Below, piece after piece: positions 19,749 through 28,778 of a stretch of 31,274 nucleotides of DNA. This DNA is from Stentor coeruleus (Eukaryota; Ciliophora; Heterotrichea; Heterotrichida; Stentoridae). Within the stretch, counting starts at the first letter, position 1. Every line of letters begins with the position of its first letter. Location: positions 1 through 31,274 of the forward strand of contig MPUH01000869.1 in assembly GCA_001970955.1 (NCBI GenBank). Reading direction: 5' to 3'. The notes under the pieces are model-generated. The model saw only the letters and a list, made by a program, of their open reading frames with translations, searched no databases and was not told the origin of the DNA. The translations under genes were made by a program, and so were the position numbers.

Positions 19749-20642
19749 TTACCTAATTAAAACCATCTGCTCATGCTCTTTTTTCTTCTTCCTCGCAATT
19801 TTCCACTGCACAAATAAAACAACCACACTAACCACAATCAATCCTAAATAAAAAAACCCAATAATTTCCCAATCCACTCCATGTAATGTTGCAGGTTCTG
19901 CTACATAATAATCCCCAGCACATAAATATTCACAATTATTACAAGAACAAGGTTTAACATTATAACCATATGCATTTGTAACATTTTCACTACAAGATAA
20001 AAAATCTAAATTCAAACTACTTGGCCCATTATCAAACAAAAAAGTCGTCCATAATAAGCCAATAGGAATTCCTTCATATCCTTGAAATTCTAAAAACCCT
20101 TCTGGACTTTGCATAGCACTAACTTCAGTAACATAAGGGCATTTTTGACATGAATTGTATAATTCGCAAGATAAAGATTTGGTCACTGTAAAATTGTTGA
20201 GAAATATCTGCATCATATGCCCATCGATAGGACTTGGGACAATAGCTTGAGGTCCAGCTGAAACGAAATCTGCTTGATTTGGAGAACATGTAAAATAGCA
20301 CCAAAGACGTTTGAGATTAGCAGCACATATGTCGCAACCACCAACTTGAGAGCCAAAAGTACTATCAAGTAAACTGAATTTGTATAACATTTGTAAGTTT
20401 TGGTCATTATTGCAACAGACATCTTCACCTGCAAACATAGGACAAGCTGGGGTACTTGACCAATTTGCCTTGAAAGGAATAGTTGATGGTTCAAGTTTAT
20501 ATGGAGGGTTGCAGATATATGGAGGCATTGTACAATTGCTTGAAAAACTACATAGACTTGATACTAAGGAAGGTGTGAAGATGAGGAGAAAGGAGAGGAG
20601 GTTAGGCAATGATGATGATTTTGCATAGGAAATTGTCACCAT
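19749..20642 (-). CDS. Stand-alone NPC1 N-terminal domain with one membrane anchor
   Basis: 297 residues. A signal peptide (about 12-30, LPNLLSFLLIF) is followed by the Cys-rich NPC1 N-terminal domain. Eighteen Cys remain after the signal, the number in human NPC1 NTD, with matching spacing: C-P...CC (67, 76-77), C-x2-C (103, 106), C115, TCSP around 119, C165-x2-C168 and PCSC-x2-C-x3-C (231-241). WCYFTCSPNQADF parallels the human FCELTCSPRQSQF segment. Four N-x-S/T sites are visible. One hydrophobic helix (260-279) ends the protein, followed by RKKKKEH. The NPC1 NTD binds cholesterol in lysosomes and hands it to the rest of NPC1, which has 12 more membrane helices and a sterol-sensing domain. 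All of that is absent here. No intron continues the frame past its TAA. It may act with a separate NPC1-like transporter. Confidence 0.9.
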   Translation of the reverse strand: MVTISYAKSSSLPNLLSFLLIFTPSLVSSLCSFSSNCTMPPYICNPPYKLEPSTIPFKANWSSTPACPMFAGEDVCCNNDQNLQMLYKFSLLDSTFGSQVGGCDICAANLKRLWCYFTCSPNQADFVSAGPQAIVPSPIDGHMMQIFLNNFTVTKSLSCELYNSCQKCPYVTEVSAMQSPEGFLEFQGYEGIPIGLLWTTFLFDNGPSSLNLDFLSCSENVTNAYGYNVKPCSCNNCEYLCAGDYYVAEPATLHGVDWEIIGFFYLGLIVVSVVVLFVQWKIARKKKKEHEQMVLIR

Positions 20643-21290
20643 TGATTATCACATGTTTGTTTATTAGGTAAATGGGATTGTAAAATTTTTGTTTTTTGGC
20701 TTTGGGATTTGTTCGTATGGGGTTTGAGGTGATGATTATGAGAATTTTTAATGAAATGTGAAGAGAGGATGAGAATTTTGGAATATGGATGGGTTTATAA
20801 GTTTTAGAATGGATTGCAAAGTTTGTAATGGGGAGGCTTATTGAGGTAGTTAGCTTTATTTGCCGAGTTTTTTTAGTGGGAAATATTTTAATCTATAGAT
20901 TTGCATTGATTAATTTGCTTAGGGAAGGGTGTATATTTAGTCCATGGGTTTTTTTTGATTGATTTGTTTAAAGAAGGTGTATTTAGGGATGTTTAGGAAA
21001 AAAACATGTACAATAATAATGAAAAGAAATCTACGAGGTGAATAAAGTAAAGTTTTTATATAAAAAATGCTAAAAAAACAAACTAAACCTCATGATAGGA
21101 TTTTATGTATATACAATAACATAATCAGAAATACATGAAATAACATATGATATGCAAAAACTATAAAAGTAAAAATCATTACAAAATTACTTAAAGCCGC
21201 AACTTCATCTAAAAAAACAACCAACCTAATTTCCACATCCAGCAACCCAAAAGCAAATTTTCCATTTTCTCTTCCAACTTCAATATAAAA
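20643..21290. other. Divergent intergenic region with a G-to-C strand switch
   Basis: 648 nt between the NPC1-like gene and eIF2D, transcribed in opposite directions away from each other. The plus strand is strongly G/T-rich (almost no C) up to about 21040 and C/A-rich afterwards. Both promoters must lie here. No ORF or RNA gene recognised. Confidence 0.5.
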
Positions 21291-23315
21291 ATGTTTAAGA
21301 AAAAACTAGTTCTTGGTAAAGAGTCTCTTCTGTCTTCAAAAGATAAGAAATCCTTACTTGCCCGTATGAAGCCCGCAGCGATTTTTACCAAAACCAGTAA
21401 ACTTAAACAATGCACAGTCTCAGGAAGTAAAACTAAGATCTACTATGAGGAATCTCAAAATACATGGACCGCAGTTTATATAGATACACAAATATTATTT
21501 CCAACAATATATACATTATGGAAATATCCTGATCTTTTACCAACAATATACATATGGTCAGCAGTAAGTTCATATATTATTAATGGTGCTGATCTTATGT
21601 GGCCAGGTGTTGCTTATCCAGATGATATTGTTAGAAAAATCAGAATTGGAACACTTGTTTCTATATCTGTAGTAGGAAATCTTCCTATAGCTGTTGGTAT
21701 TGTATCTTCTATATGTACTGATGGGATTTTTAAAGGAAAATGTGTTGAGGTTTTACATTGTTATAGAGATGAACTTTGGATGATGGATCAGGTTATACCT
21801 AATGAAGGGTTTCAGATTGATAAAGTTAAACAGATTAAGATTAAAGAGGAAAAAAATCAAGATGAAGTAAAAGAAGAAGAGAAAGAGAAAGAGGGGGAAA
21901 AAATGAAAGATGGAGTTGGGGTTGAAGAGAATATGAATGAGGCTTGTGAGAATAAAAAGGAAAATTATGTGGAAGATGAGAAGGATGCTATTGGATTAGA
22001 AGATAAAAAGGAGGAAAATAAGGATGGAGAGGGAGATGTAAAAGTAGAATGTGAAATTGAGGTAAAAGAGGAAAATGTGAAGATAAAGGTAGAGATTAAG
22101 AATGAAAATGATACTGAAAATAATAAAGAGAATGATAAAGAAAAAGAAAAAGAGGAAGATGTGAAGATAAAGGTAGAGATTAAGGATGAAAATGATATAG
22201 AAAATAATATAGAAAATAATAAGGAAAATGACAAAGAAAAGGAAAAAGAGGATAAGAAAGATGAGGATAAGGAGGAAGATAAAGTTGAAATGAAAGAAGA
22301 AAAAGTTGATGAAGTTAAAGAAGAAGAAAACGTGCTGATAAACGAAGAGGAAAAGAAGGAAAAAATAATACCTTTCGCAGGTAATAATGATGAGATTATT
22401 ATGGCAGTGTTTTTAACTGCTTTAAAAGTGGGGGTGATTGATAATGAGCTTCCTATGGAGCCTAGTAACTTATTAGGTGTAATGAATAGATGCAGAAGGT
22501 TATTAGAGCTGAATTTCAATAAAAGTTCATATAAAAAGCTTGGTAAGTTTCTTGACCATGCACACAAACTCCAAATAATCTCCTACGAAAAGCCAAAAGG
22601 TTGCGATCACAAACTCATAACTCGTATTTTTCGTTCTCATGAACTTCTTACATCCTTAAATCCAATAGTATCAAAACCGAAAACTCAAATCCAAGAAACC
22701 ATTGAAGAAGAGTCTTCATATCCAAAAGTCATTTTCACATCAGGATTCATCTTAAAAAACCATCTTCTACCTTTATTCTCCAGTTTCCTTCCAAACTCAT
22801 CCAGGGTTTTTCTCCAGAAAAATGAATTGAATAGCTTATTAAGCCAATATATAAATGCTAAAAACCTTAAAACAACAAAAGATATGGTCTTTTTAGATGA
22901 TAAACTACAAAAAGCATTAAAATGTCCTGAGGAAATAAAAAAATCGGAACTGTATATAAAATTTAAAGACCTTTTTGAAGAAGGATATATTGAAGAGTTT
23001 ACATCAGGATTGTTACCTATGAATATAAAAGTTGGGGATATACCATTGATAGTTATGAATCTTGAAAAAAGAAGCGGTAGGAAAACTTTGACTAGGATTA
23101 AAGGATGTCAAAGATATTTAGTTGATATGGATGAACTAGTGAAAATAACTCAGAAATCTTTTGCAGCAAGTGCGTCGCTTATAGAAAAGACTACAAAAGG
23201 CAAGGTGCAAATTGAATTACAAATACAAGGTGACCAGATAGAAAAATGCATGAAACTTTTGACTGAATATTTTCATATCCCAAAAGCGTATATAAGAGTT
23301 AAAAAGAATAATTAA
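21291..23315 (+). CDS. EIF2D: Translation factor eIF2D (ligatin-like)
   Basis: 674 residues with the eIF2D order. There is a pre-PUA/N-terminal domain (1-85; TLWKYPDLLPT at 75-85 matches the family), a PUA domain (about 85-170; GADLMWPGV, LVSISVVGN), a winged-helix/SWIB region with KSSYKKLGKFL (about 410-420) and IISYEKPKG, a second helical SWIB-like part from about 477, and a C-terminal SUI1 domain (about 580-674; TLTRIKGCQRY, LQIQGDQIEKCM). eIF2D delivers initiator or other tRNA to the P site and helps recycle 40S subunits, in the cytosol. Between PUA and SWIB lies a very long insertion (about 178-362) of Lys/Glu/Asp/Asn/Val only, larger and more charged than the family's usual linker. Near-perfect 84-nt repeats sit inside it (22077-22256). 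Unspliced, ATG directly after a run of A. Confidence 0.96.
   Translation: MFKKKLVLGKESLLSSKDKKSLLARMKPAAIFTKTSKLKQCTVSGSKTKIYYEESQNTWTAVYIDTQILFPTIYTLWKYPDLLPTIYIWSAVSSYIINGADLMWPGVAYPDDIVRKIRIGTLVSISVVGNLPIAVGIVSSICTDGIFKGKCVEVLHCYRDELWMMDQVIPNEGFQIDKVKQIKIKEEKNQDEVKEEEKEKEGEKMKDGVGVEENMNEACENKKENYVEDEKDAIGLEDKKEENKDGEGDVKVECEIEVKEENVKIKVEIKNENDTENNKENDKEKEKEEDVKIKVEIKDENDIENNIENNKENDKEKEKEDKKDEDKEEDKVEMKEEKVDEVKEEENVLINEEEKKEKIIPFAGNNDEIIMAVFLTALKVGVIDNELPMEPSNLLGVMNRCRRLLELNFNKSSYKKLGKFLDHAHKLQIISYEKPKGCDHKLITRIFRSHELLTSLNPIVSKPKTQIQETIEEESSYPKVIFTSGFILKNHLLPLFSSFLPNSSRVFLQKNELNSLLSQYINAKNLKTTKDMVFLDDKLQKALKCPEEIKKSELYIKFKDLFEEGYIEEFTSGLLPMNIKVGDIPLIVMNLEKRSGRKTLTRIKGCQRYLVDMDELVKITQKSFAASASLIEKTTKGKVQIELQIQGDQIEKCMKLLTEYFHIPKAYIRVKKNN
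22077..22256 (+). repeat. Imperfect tandem repeat in the eIF2D linker
   Basis: Two copies of an 84-nt unit starting gtgaagataaagg at 22077 and 22161. The second copy carries an extra in-frame 12 nt. They encode VKIKVEIKNEND... and VKIKVEIKDEND.... The repeat is purine-dominated on the coding strand. Confidence 0.85.
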
Positions 23316-23573
23316 CTTCAATAATCACTTTAAAAAGATTATCATCCATAAAAAATAAAAACTTTTATGATAACCATAAGCCTACATTTCCTTTTTTATA
23401 AACCCTTTTTTACAATATATTTTCTAATAAACCCATAAATAAAAAAATAGTCTTTCAATATAATCTGAAAACTTCATGACCTTTTTACCCTCACCAAAAA
23501 AAAACTTCAAACATTATCCTGAATCTATTATCAAACCTTCAATACCTAAACCTAAAATTGATTATTATCTAAA

Positions 23574-24770
23574 CTAAGCAATATTATACCTCAAGAGTTT
23601 TTCTTCAATCTCATTCCTTTGTTCATCAGACCATTCAAGACTACCATTCAAATGTTTTGTAATCTCAGCTTTCGTAAGCAAAATTATATTCTCACAAGAC
23701 ATCGGTTTATTCATATCCCAACGTGTAGCCTCAACATAAGTATGAGCACCCGAAAAGCAACTACGCCATTTCCACAAGTCCCGACATATATTTTCAAAGT
23801 CTTCAATATCAAATTCACACTTAATCTCAAACTTATACTCTTCCAATTTAATCATTCTATCATAAGCTTTGAAAACTGTATCTTTATTAGCATTATCTTT
23901 ATGTAAAGGTGTAAATTCTACACCACCAAGCTTAGAAAGTATATAAGCCGCTATAGAATTCCCAGTTATTGCTGGCATTGTACCTATAACAGGCATTACT
24001 CTTGCTCTAAATCTAGCAATTTCATCATGTTGTTGTTGAATATCAGACTTTTTATCTTGAGTTCCTAATAAAGGTTTTGCTGCATGATCTGATGAAAATA
24101 TCATTGTGACTCCATTGCGAATACCTTTTGTATGAAGACCTCTACGAATTTTTCTGATAAGTTCACAGTTTTTTGTAGTTGAAATATCAGAAATTTCTAG
24201 ACGTGTTGGATCTATTCGACCACCTGCTCCACCTGATGAGACTATTTGTAAGTTGTTATCTTTGCAATATTTTATAAGTTGCTCTTTGGTGTTTGTGTTA
24301 TCGATACAATCTACTACAAAGTCGGGGTTACCTCCGAGGAGTACTGATGCAGATTCTAAGGAAAAAAGAGTTTTAATTGCATCAACTTCACAGTGAGGGA
24401 TTATTTTGTTGATGTATTTTTTGAGGGTTTCAGCTTTGGTTTTGCCTACATCTTCTATGCAGGCTACTGCGTGTCGGTTTAGTGAACTTACTGTGACTTC
24501 ATCAAAGTCTATTAGCCTAAGTTTTTTAACTCCAGACCTTGCTAAAGCCATAACACAGTGGCTGCCAACCCCTCCCAGTCCTACAACAACAACAAAAGCA
24601 TTTTCGATCTTATCCTGGCCTGCGCTGAAAAACTGTCTGTTCCTAACGAGCTGGTCTTTAAGTGGAAAACCTCTCGGCTGTCGAGGTCTTTTAAACAATT
24701 TCCACAAATAAGCCACCAGAGCTCCAAGACCAAAAGAAATAGCTATTGTTATATATTGCTTAGAGACCAT
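23574..24770 (-). CDS. tRNA threonylcarbamoyladenosine dehydratase-like protein (TcdA/Tcd family)
   Basis: 398 residues. An N-terminal membrane anchor (about 5-24, ITIAISFGLGALVAYLW) precedes an E1-like/ThiF Rossmann fold. The nucleotide-binding GLGGVGS is at 64-70, then LIDFDEV (86-92), NRH (98-100), the K-bearing helix GKTKAE (109-114) and DCIDN (154-158), with SSGGAGG (178-184). This is the pattern of TcdA/CsdL in bacteria and Tcd1/Tcd2 in yeast. They cyclise t6A at position 37 of ANN-decoding tRNAs to ct6A using ATP. Yeast Tcd proteins are tail- or head-anchored in the mitochondrial outer membrane, and the N-terminal helix here suits that. No UFM1/ubiquitin-E1-type catalytic Cys domain follows. 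Unspliced. Its ATG comes 1 nt after the stop of the upstream gene. Confidence 0.9.
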   Translation of the reverse strand: MVSKQYITIAISFGLGALVAYLWKLFKRPRQPRGFPLKDQLVRNRQFFSAGQDKIENAFVVVVGLGGVGSHCVMALARSGVKKLRLIDFDEVTVSSLNRHAVACIEDVGKTKAETLKKYINKIIPHCEVDAIKTLFSLESASVLLGGNPDFVVDCIDNTNTKEQLIKYCKDNNLQIVSSGGAGGRIDPTRLEISDISTTKNCELIRKIRRGLHTKGIRNGVTMIFSSDHAAKPLLGTQDKKSDIQQQHDEIARFRARVMPVIGTMPAITGNSIAAYILSKLGGVEFTPLHKDNANKDTVFKAYDRMIKLEEYKFEIKCEFDIEDFENICRDLWKWRSCFSGAHTYVEATRWDMNKPMSCENIILLTKAEITKHLNGSLEWSDEQRNEIEEKLLRYNIA

Positions 24771-24771
24771 T

Positions 24772-25341
24772 TTATATTAGAATACAACCACATCTACTTT
24801 TTTCTACTTGAGTCTCAGAAAAAAATTGCATTTTTTCTTTAGTTGTCTGCAAGTCTATTTTTAATGTTAAATTCTCGTATTCTGCTATAAAAATATCCTC
24901 CTCATTTTTTTTTAATTCGTTTTTAGCGTTATCACAATCAGATTGGAGTTTGACAAGATGGCTTAGCATATTTTTAAGCTTTTGATTATTAGAGAGTGCA
25001 GGTATTGTATTTTGTTTTGAGATTGGATATGAGGATTTATGGTCGTCTTGGCTTAGATCGTAATCATCTTGGCTTATTGAAGAACTGATGAAACTTCGAC
25101 TGGTGCTTTTGAAGTTCATCAGTCCTGAGGTTAGGTCTTTTTGGAGTTGCTTGTTTTTCTTACGGATTTTAATAATTTCAGGTGCGAGTTGATTGCCTGA
25201 GGAATCTTCTTCGGTTATAAGACTGCTATCTTCGGAGCTTAATTGCGATTTTGATTCTTCTAGCTGTTCTTCAACTATTTCATTCTGATAATCATTAAAT
25301 TTGAATTTGGCTTCGCTTAAAACCTTTACAGAATACTGCAT
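24772..25341 (-). CDS. Coiled-coil protein with C-terminal CaaX motif, 189 residues
   Basis: Start taken at the first true ATG (25341). A six-codon GTG extension upstream is not convincing. Residues 20-80 and 115-180 are Glu/Lys/Gln/Leu-rich with coiled-coil character. The middle is Ser-rich. The protein ends SRCGCILI, where C-I-L-I fits a CaaX prenylation box of the geranylgeranyl type with a second Cys two residues before. That would tether it to membranes. The TAA stop is separated by a single nucleotide from the ATG of the Tcd-like gene on the same strand, so the 3' UTR must overlap the next coding region. No known family is recognised. Confidence 0.78.
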   Translation of the reverse strand: MQYSVKVLSEAKFKFNDYQNEIVEEQLEESKSQLSSEDSSLITEEDSSGNQLAPEIIKIRKKNKQLQKDLTSGLMNFKSTSRSFISSSISQDDYDLSQDDHKSSYPISKQNTIPALSNNQKLKNMLSHLVKLQSDCDNAKNELKKNEEDIFIAEYENLTLKIDLQTTKEKMQFFSETQVEKSRCGCILI

Positions 25342-26461
25342 AATTATAATAATCACCACATTCCTTTTATTTTAAAACTATAAACCCTATATCATTTAAG
25401 TATAAACAATACATATATAAAACCAAAATTTTATTTATAAACTAAACAGAATCAATTAAGCCTTTTAAAATACAAAAATCAAAGCTTTCCTTTGGTTTTA
25501 TTTTAAATCAATCATAATTTTGTCTTATAAAAAATAAAAATAATTTTAGCCCTTAGTAAAAAAAATCAGTTAATTTTATAGTCTTAGAAGAGTAAAAGAT
25601 CACACTATAATAATGTAATATATTTAATTTTATATAAAAAAATGTTTATAAACCTAAATATTCCTATACAAATTGGCACTTTATTAGCAAGTATTATATC
25701 GAAAATAATTTATACTACTTTTCATGCTAAAAATCCTGCAAAAAATTAATACTTAAAATGAAGCAAAGATTATAGTTTATCTATTTTATACTTAGAAATT
25801 CTATAATTTTATTATATCAAAACCCTTAAAAACACCTTTCTTACCATTTTCTTTCACAAATGCATTTATTACAATTTTTGAATATAATATAGGAATGTAT
25901 TTTAGTAAATATATCTATTATTCTTAACCTAAAATCTAAAAGTAAATAAATATCAAACTACCCAATACTCACAATTCCAAACCAAAAATGTTAATTTGAA
26001 TCTTAGTCTATACAATTATTATCACAACTTCATTTCAAAAACACTTAATCCAATATATTATACTTTTATATAATACCCTAATCTCTAAATATTTTACTGA
26101 ACCTCAAATCCTATATCTTAATTATATAAAATAAATACTTGACACATCTAAAACAATNGAACCTCAAATCCTATATCTTAATTATATAAAATAAATACTT
26201 GACACATCTAAAACAATCAATCATCTTTTATCTTCTAAAACAATCAATTATCTTTTAATCTTATCTTAAAACATAATCAAGAAATTCTAATCATTATCGC
26301 AACAAAATCATTCCTAACAAAGGTAAAAATACTCATCTTCCAATACTACAAAAAAATAATTCTAATAAAAAACTCTATAAACCTTTCTCTACCTTTTAAA
26401 ACTCCTAAAAACCCTTTACTTCTAGCAATATCCCCTAATATTATCTACTTAAATAGTACCT
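25342..26461. other. Long intergenic region
   Basis: 1,120 nt, strongly AT-rich and C-rich, G-poor on the plus strand throughout. No gene above chance length, no tRNA and no motif is recognised. It contains the assembly duplication around 26158. Confidence 0.5.
26099..26217. repeat. 59-bp duplication around a single N (unmerged contig overlap)
   Basis: Positions 26099-26157 and 26159-26217 are identical 59-mers flanking the N at 26158. As at 2452 and 3751, this looks like an overlap of two contigs kept as two copies. Confidence 0.85.
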
Positions 26462-26872
26462 CTAATCATCATCAGGATCATCTTCCTCTGAATCATTATC
26501 CTTTATTTTTGCATCAGGCACCGATACAGTAGGTAAACAACTATCATCTGGCTTATCTGTCTTAGTTACTTCTCTATATCTTTGTAGATAAATCCGTAAA
26601 GGCTCAATGTATTTTTCAAAACCTAAAGTTGTCATTGCATGAAGAAGATCATCTCCGTTGATAGTTTTACGTCTTTCGCTAAGGCATTTTTCGCAAGCCT
26701 CACTTGTTATAAAACTTATGAATTCAGATACGCACTCTTGAACACATTCTTTAGCATCTTTACTTATTTTTGCATTTGGAGGAAGAGCTTTTTTCATTAT
26801 CCTTGAAATATTTGCAATTGGAAGAAACCTGTCTTGTTCTCGAGCTTCGATATCTTGATATTCATCAGTCAT
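26462..26872 (-). CDS. NF-YB: CCAAT-binding transcription factor subunit NF-YB (HAP3)
   Basis: 136 residues. The histone-fold core (14-101) is close to the universal NF-YB sequence: [59 protein letters not shown] and [14 protein letters not shown]. The DRFLPIAN start and the [15 protein letters not shown] segment identify it as NF-YB, not NC2 or H2B. With NF-YC it forms a histone-like pair that recruits NF-YA to CCAAT boxes in the nucleus. The usual Trp in LLWAM is His here. The C-terminus is an acidic tail ([10 protein letters not shown]). Unspliced, TAG stop, ATG start in context aaATGAC. Confidence 0.97.
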   Translation of the reverse strand: MTDEYQDIEAREQDRFLPIANISRIMKKALPPNAKISKDAKECVQECVSEFISFITSEACEKCLSERRKTINGDDLLHAMTTLGFEKYIEPLRIYLQRYREVTKTDKPDDSCLPTVSVPDAKIKDNDSEEDDPDDD

Positions 26873-27473
26873 TTTTATATACTATATAGGAATATGATGA
26901 TAAAAGTTTAGAAATAGGGAAATGTATGATGAAGAATAAGGATAAAAACGAAATTGTTAGGATTTTATACAATAAAGTCTAGAAATGGTGTGTCGGATTT
27001 ATTTAGTTTATATATAGAGAAATTTATGATAAAAAGATATGGATTTATTAGAACTAAAATAGATAAAAACCAATTAATTTTATGCTTTTTGAATAAATTG
27101 ACACATAATTTGTATAAAACCTGCATGACAAATATACTTTTAAAGTATAGTATTAATCGATACAAATCTGAAATCGATAAAAAATAGTAAAAATAATATT
27201 AAGTTATCTCGCATAATAAAGTCTTAGTATCTATCACTTAAATGAAATGCATGCATAAGCATTAAATTATGAAATTAAAAATTATATAAAATATTTTTAT
27301 TTCCTATAAAACAATCTTAAAAGAACTCAGATTTTTAGGACAATAAATTCTTTAGAAATAATTATCTTAATTTTATTTAAATTTCTTAGTCTAAATAATT
27401 TGTTTAAGTTAAAAATTTAGATATTTTTTTATACTGAAAATTTCTCATCGTTCCATGATTAGCTTATAAATAT
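26873..27473. other. Intergenic region
   Basis: 601 nt, AT-rich, between the divergent NF-YB and transporter genes, holding both promoters. One non-ATG open frame (26954-27187) has no family resemblance and is not called. Confidence 0.5.
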
Positions 27474-28778
27474 ATGAAGAATTTTCTACTGTTTGTAGGA
27501 GCTTTCTTATTATATATGGTTAGGATTATTTAGATTTCAGGGTTGATTTTATGTTGGGGTACAATGAATCCGTATATTGCATCGTATTATCATCATAAAG
27601 ATAACTCTGTTGAAAACGCGGATTTTCTTATTGTTGTTAGCATAATGGACTTTGCCGATTGCATTTTTTCAGTGCTTGCAGGTTATTTAATTAGGATTTT
27701 TGAGCCTTTTTGGGTTGCATCAGTCGGGACTTTTTTAAGCCTTATTATAGTATTTTGTTCATCTTATATAGGAAATCCTATATTATTTTGTTGGGTTTTT
27801 GGGTTAAGTATTGGTTTATTGTCTGCTAATATTTTTTTCCCTGTTATATGGATAGTCTGGAATCAAATCCCTTCTAACAAAGCTACATCTAATGGCCTTT
27901 TGCTTGCTGGGCTGAATTTAGGCCCAGCATTTTTTGGAATAATTTTTACAATGATAGTAAATCCTCACAACTATGAAGCCAAAACTATTCAAAGCAATGG
28001 AAAAGAGGATCAAAAAATCTTCGATAAAGATGTGTCTGATCGTGTACCAATGACTATTCGATGGATAGTAGTCATATCATTTCTTTGCTCATTTCTAGGT
28101 TTTGCCTTAATAAAAAGAAAATGGAAATCAGAAAATATTGAAGATGATGCAACAAAGTCTACTATGACTTTTAAAGATATGCTTAAAAACTGGAAAGCTT
28201 GGAACCTTTTTTTCATTCTTTTTTTCGGATTAAGCAGCATGACTTATATATTTAACACTTACAAAATTATTGGAATGAACAATATAAATGATGACCATTT
28301 TGTATCTTTTATCGGATCTCTAGCATCAGTTTTATCATGTTTTGGGAGGATTTTTTTTGGATATATTCTTAATAAGTATCTTTGGAAAAGAGTTATGGCG
28401 ATAAGTTATATTTTAGAAGCTGCATTTTTTATAACATTTGGCTTGATGTTTGATAATGAGCTCTTTTATAGTTTATATGTTATTATTATGTTTTTTTTAT
28501 CTATGCCATGTTTTAATGGTATTATGATACAAACAGATAAAAATTTTCCTAGAGATAAATGGATTTTGACTTATGTGTCTCTATCTTGTATTCCAGCATT
28601 TGCCTTGCCTTATATTTTTGAAAAATTTTTAACCCCTGAAATTGGATATGGTTGGACTTTATGTGTTTTAGGAACTTTTCAGTTAATTGCTGCTTTTCAG
28701 ACTATATTTCATGATGTTGAAGCTATGAAGGTAGAAAATGAAAAATTAATAGAGGATAGTGAGGAAGTTTTGAAATAA
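27474..28778 (+). CDS. MFS transporter, OFA/monocarboxylate-like, spliced (27474-27518, 27534-28778)
   Basis: 429 residues with about 12 hydrophobic helices. Exon 1 is only 15 codons (MKNFLLFVGAFLLYM). Exon 2 continues ISGLILCWGTMNPYIASY, which matches the first helix and W-G-x-x-x-P-Y-I-x-S-Y motif of oxalate/formate-antiporter-like (OFA) and related major facilitator proteins. The loop between helices 2 and 3 and GLNLGPAFFGIIFTMIVNP in helix 5 also fit. A charged cytosolic loop follows helix 6 (KRKWKSEN...), and the C-terminus (VENEKLIEDSEEVLK) is cytosolic. Substrate unknown; small carboxylates are typical for the group. Reading from a downstream non-ATG codon would omit half of helix 1, so the spliced start is preferred. 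Confidence 0.88.
27519..27533 (+). other. 15-nt spliceosomal intron
   Basis: GTTAGGATTATTTAG has GT and AG ends and A at position 10. The exon 1 frame would meet TAG at its last three bases. Splicing joins two halves of the first membrane helix in phase 0. Confidence 0.88.

Noticed and set aside
21965-22567. 200-codon minus-strand frame rich in Ser and Phe
   Set aside because: It is the antisense of the purine-rich eIF2D linker; low complexity, no domain, and eIF2D is certain on the other strand.
26954-27187. 77-codon plus-strand frame in the NF-YB/transporter gap
   Set aside because: No ATG start, AT-driven composition and no resemblance to a family.
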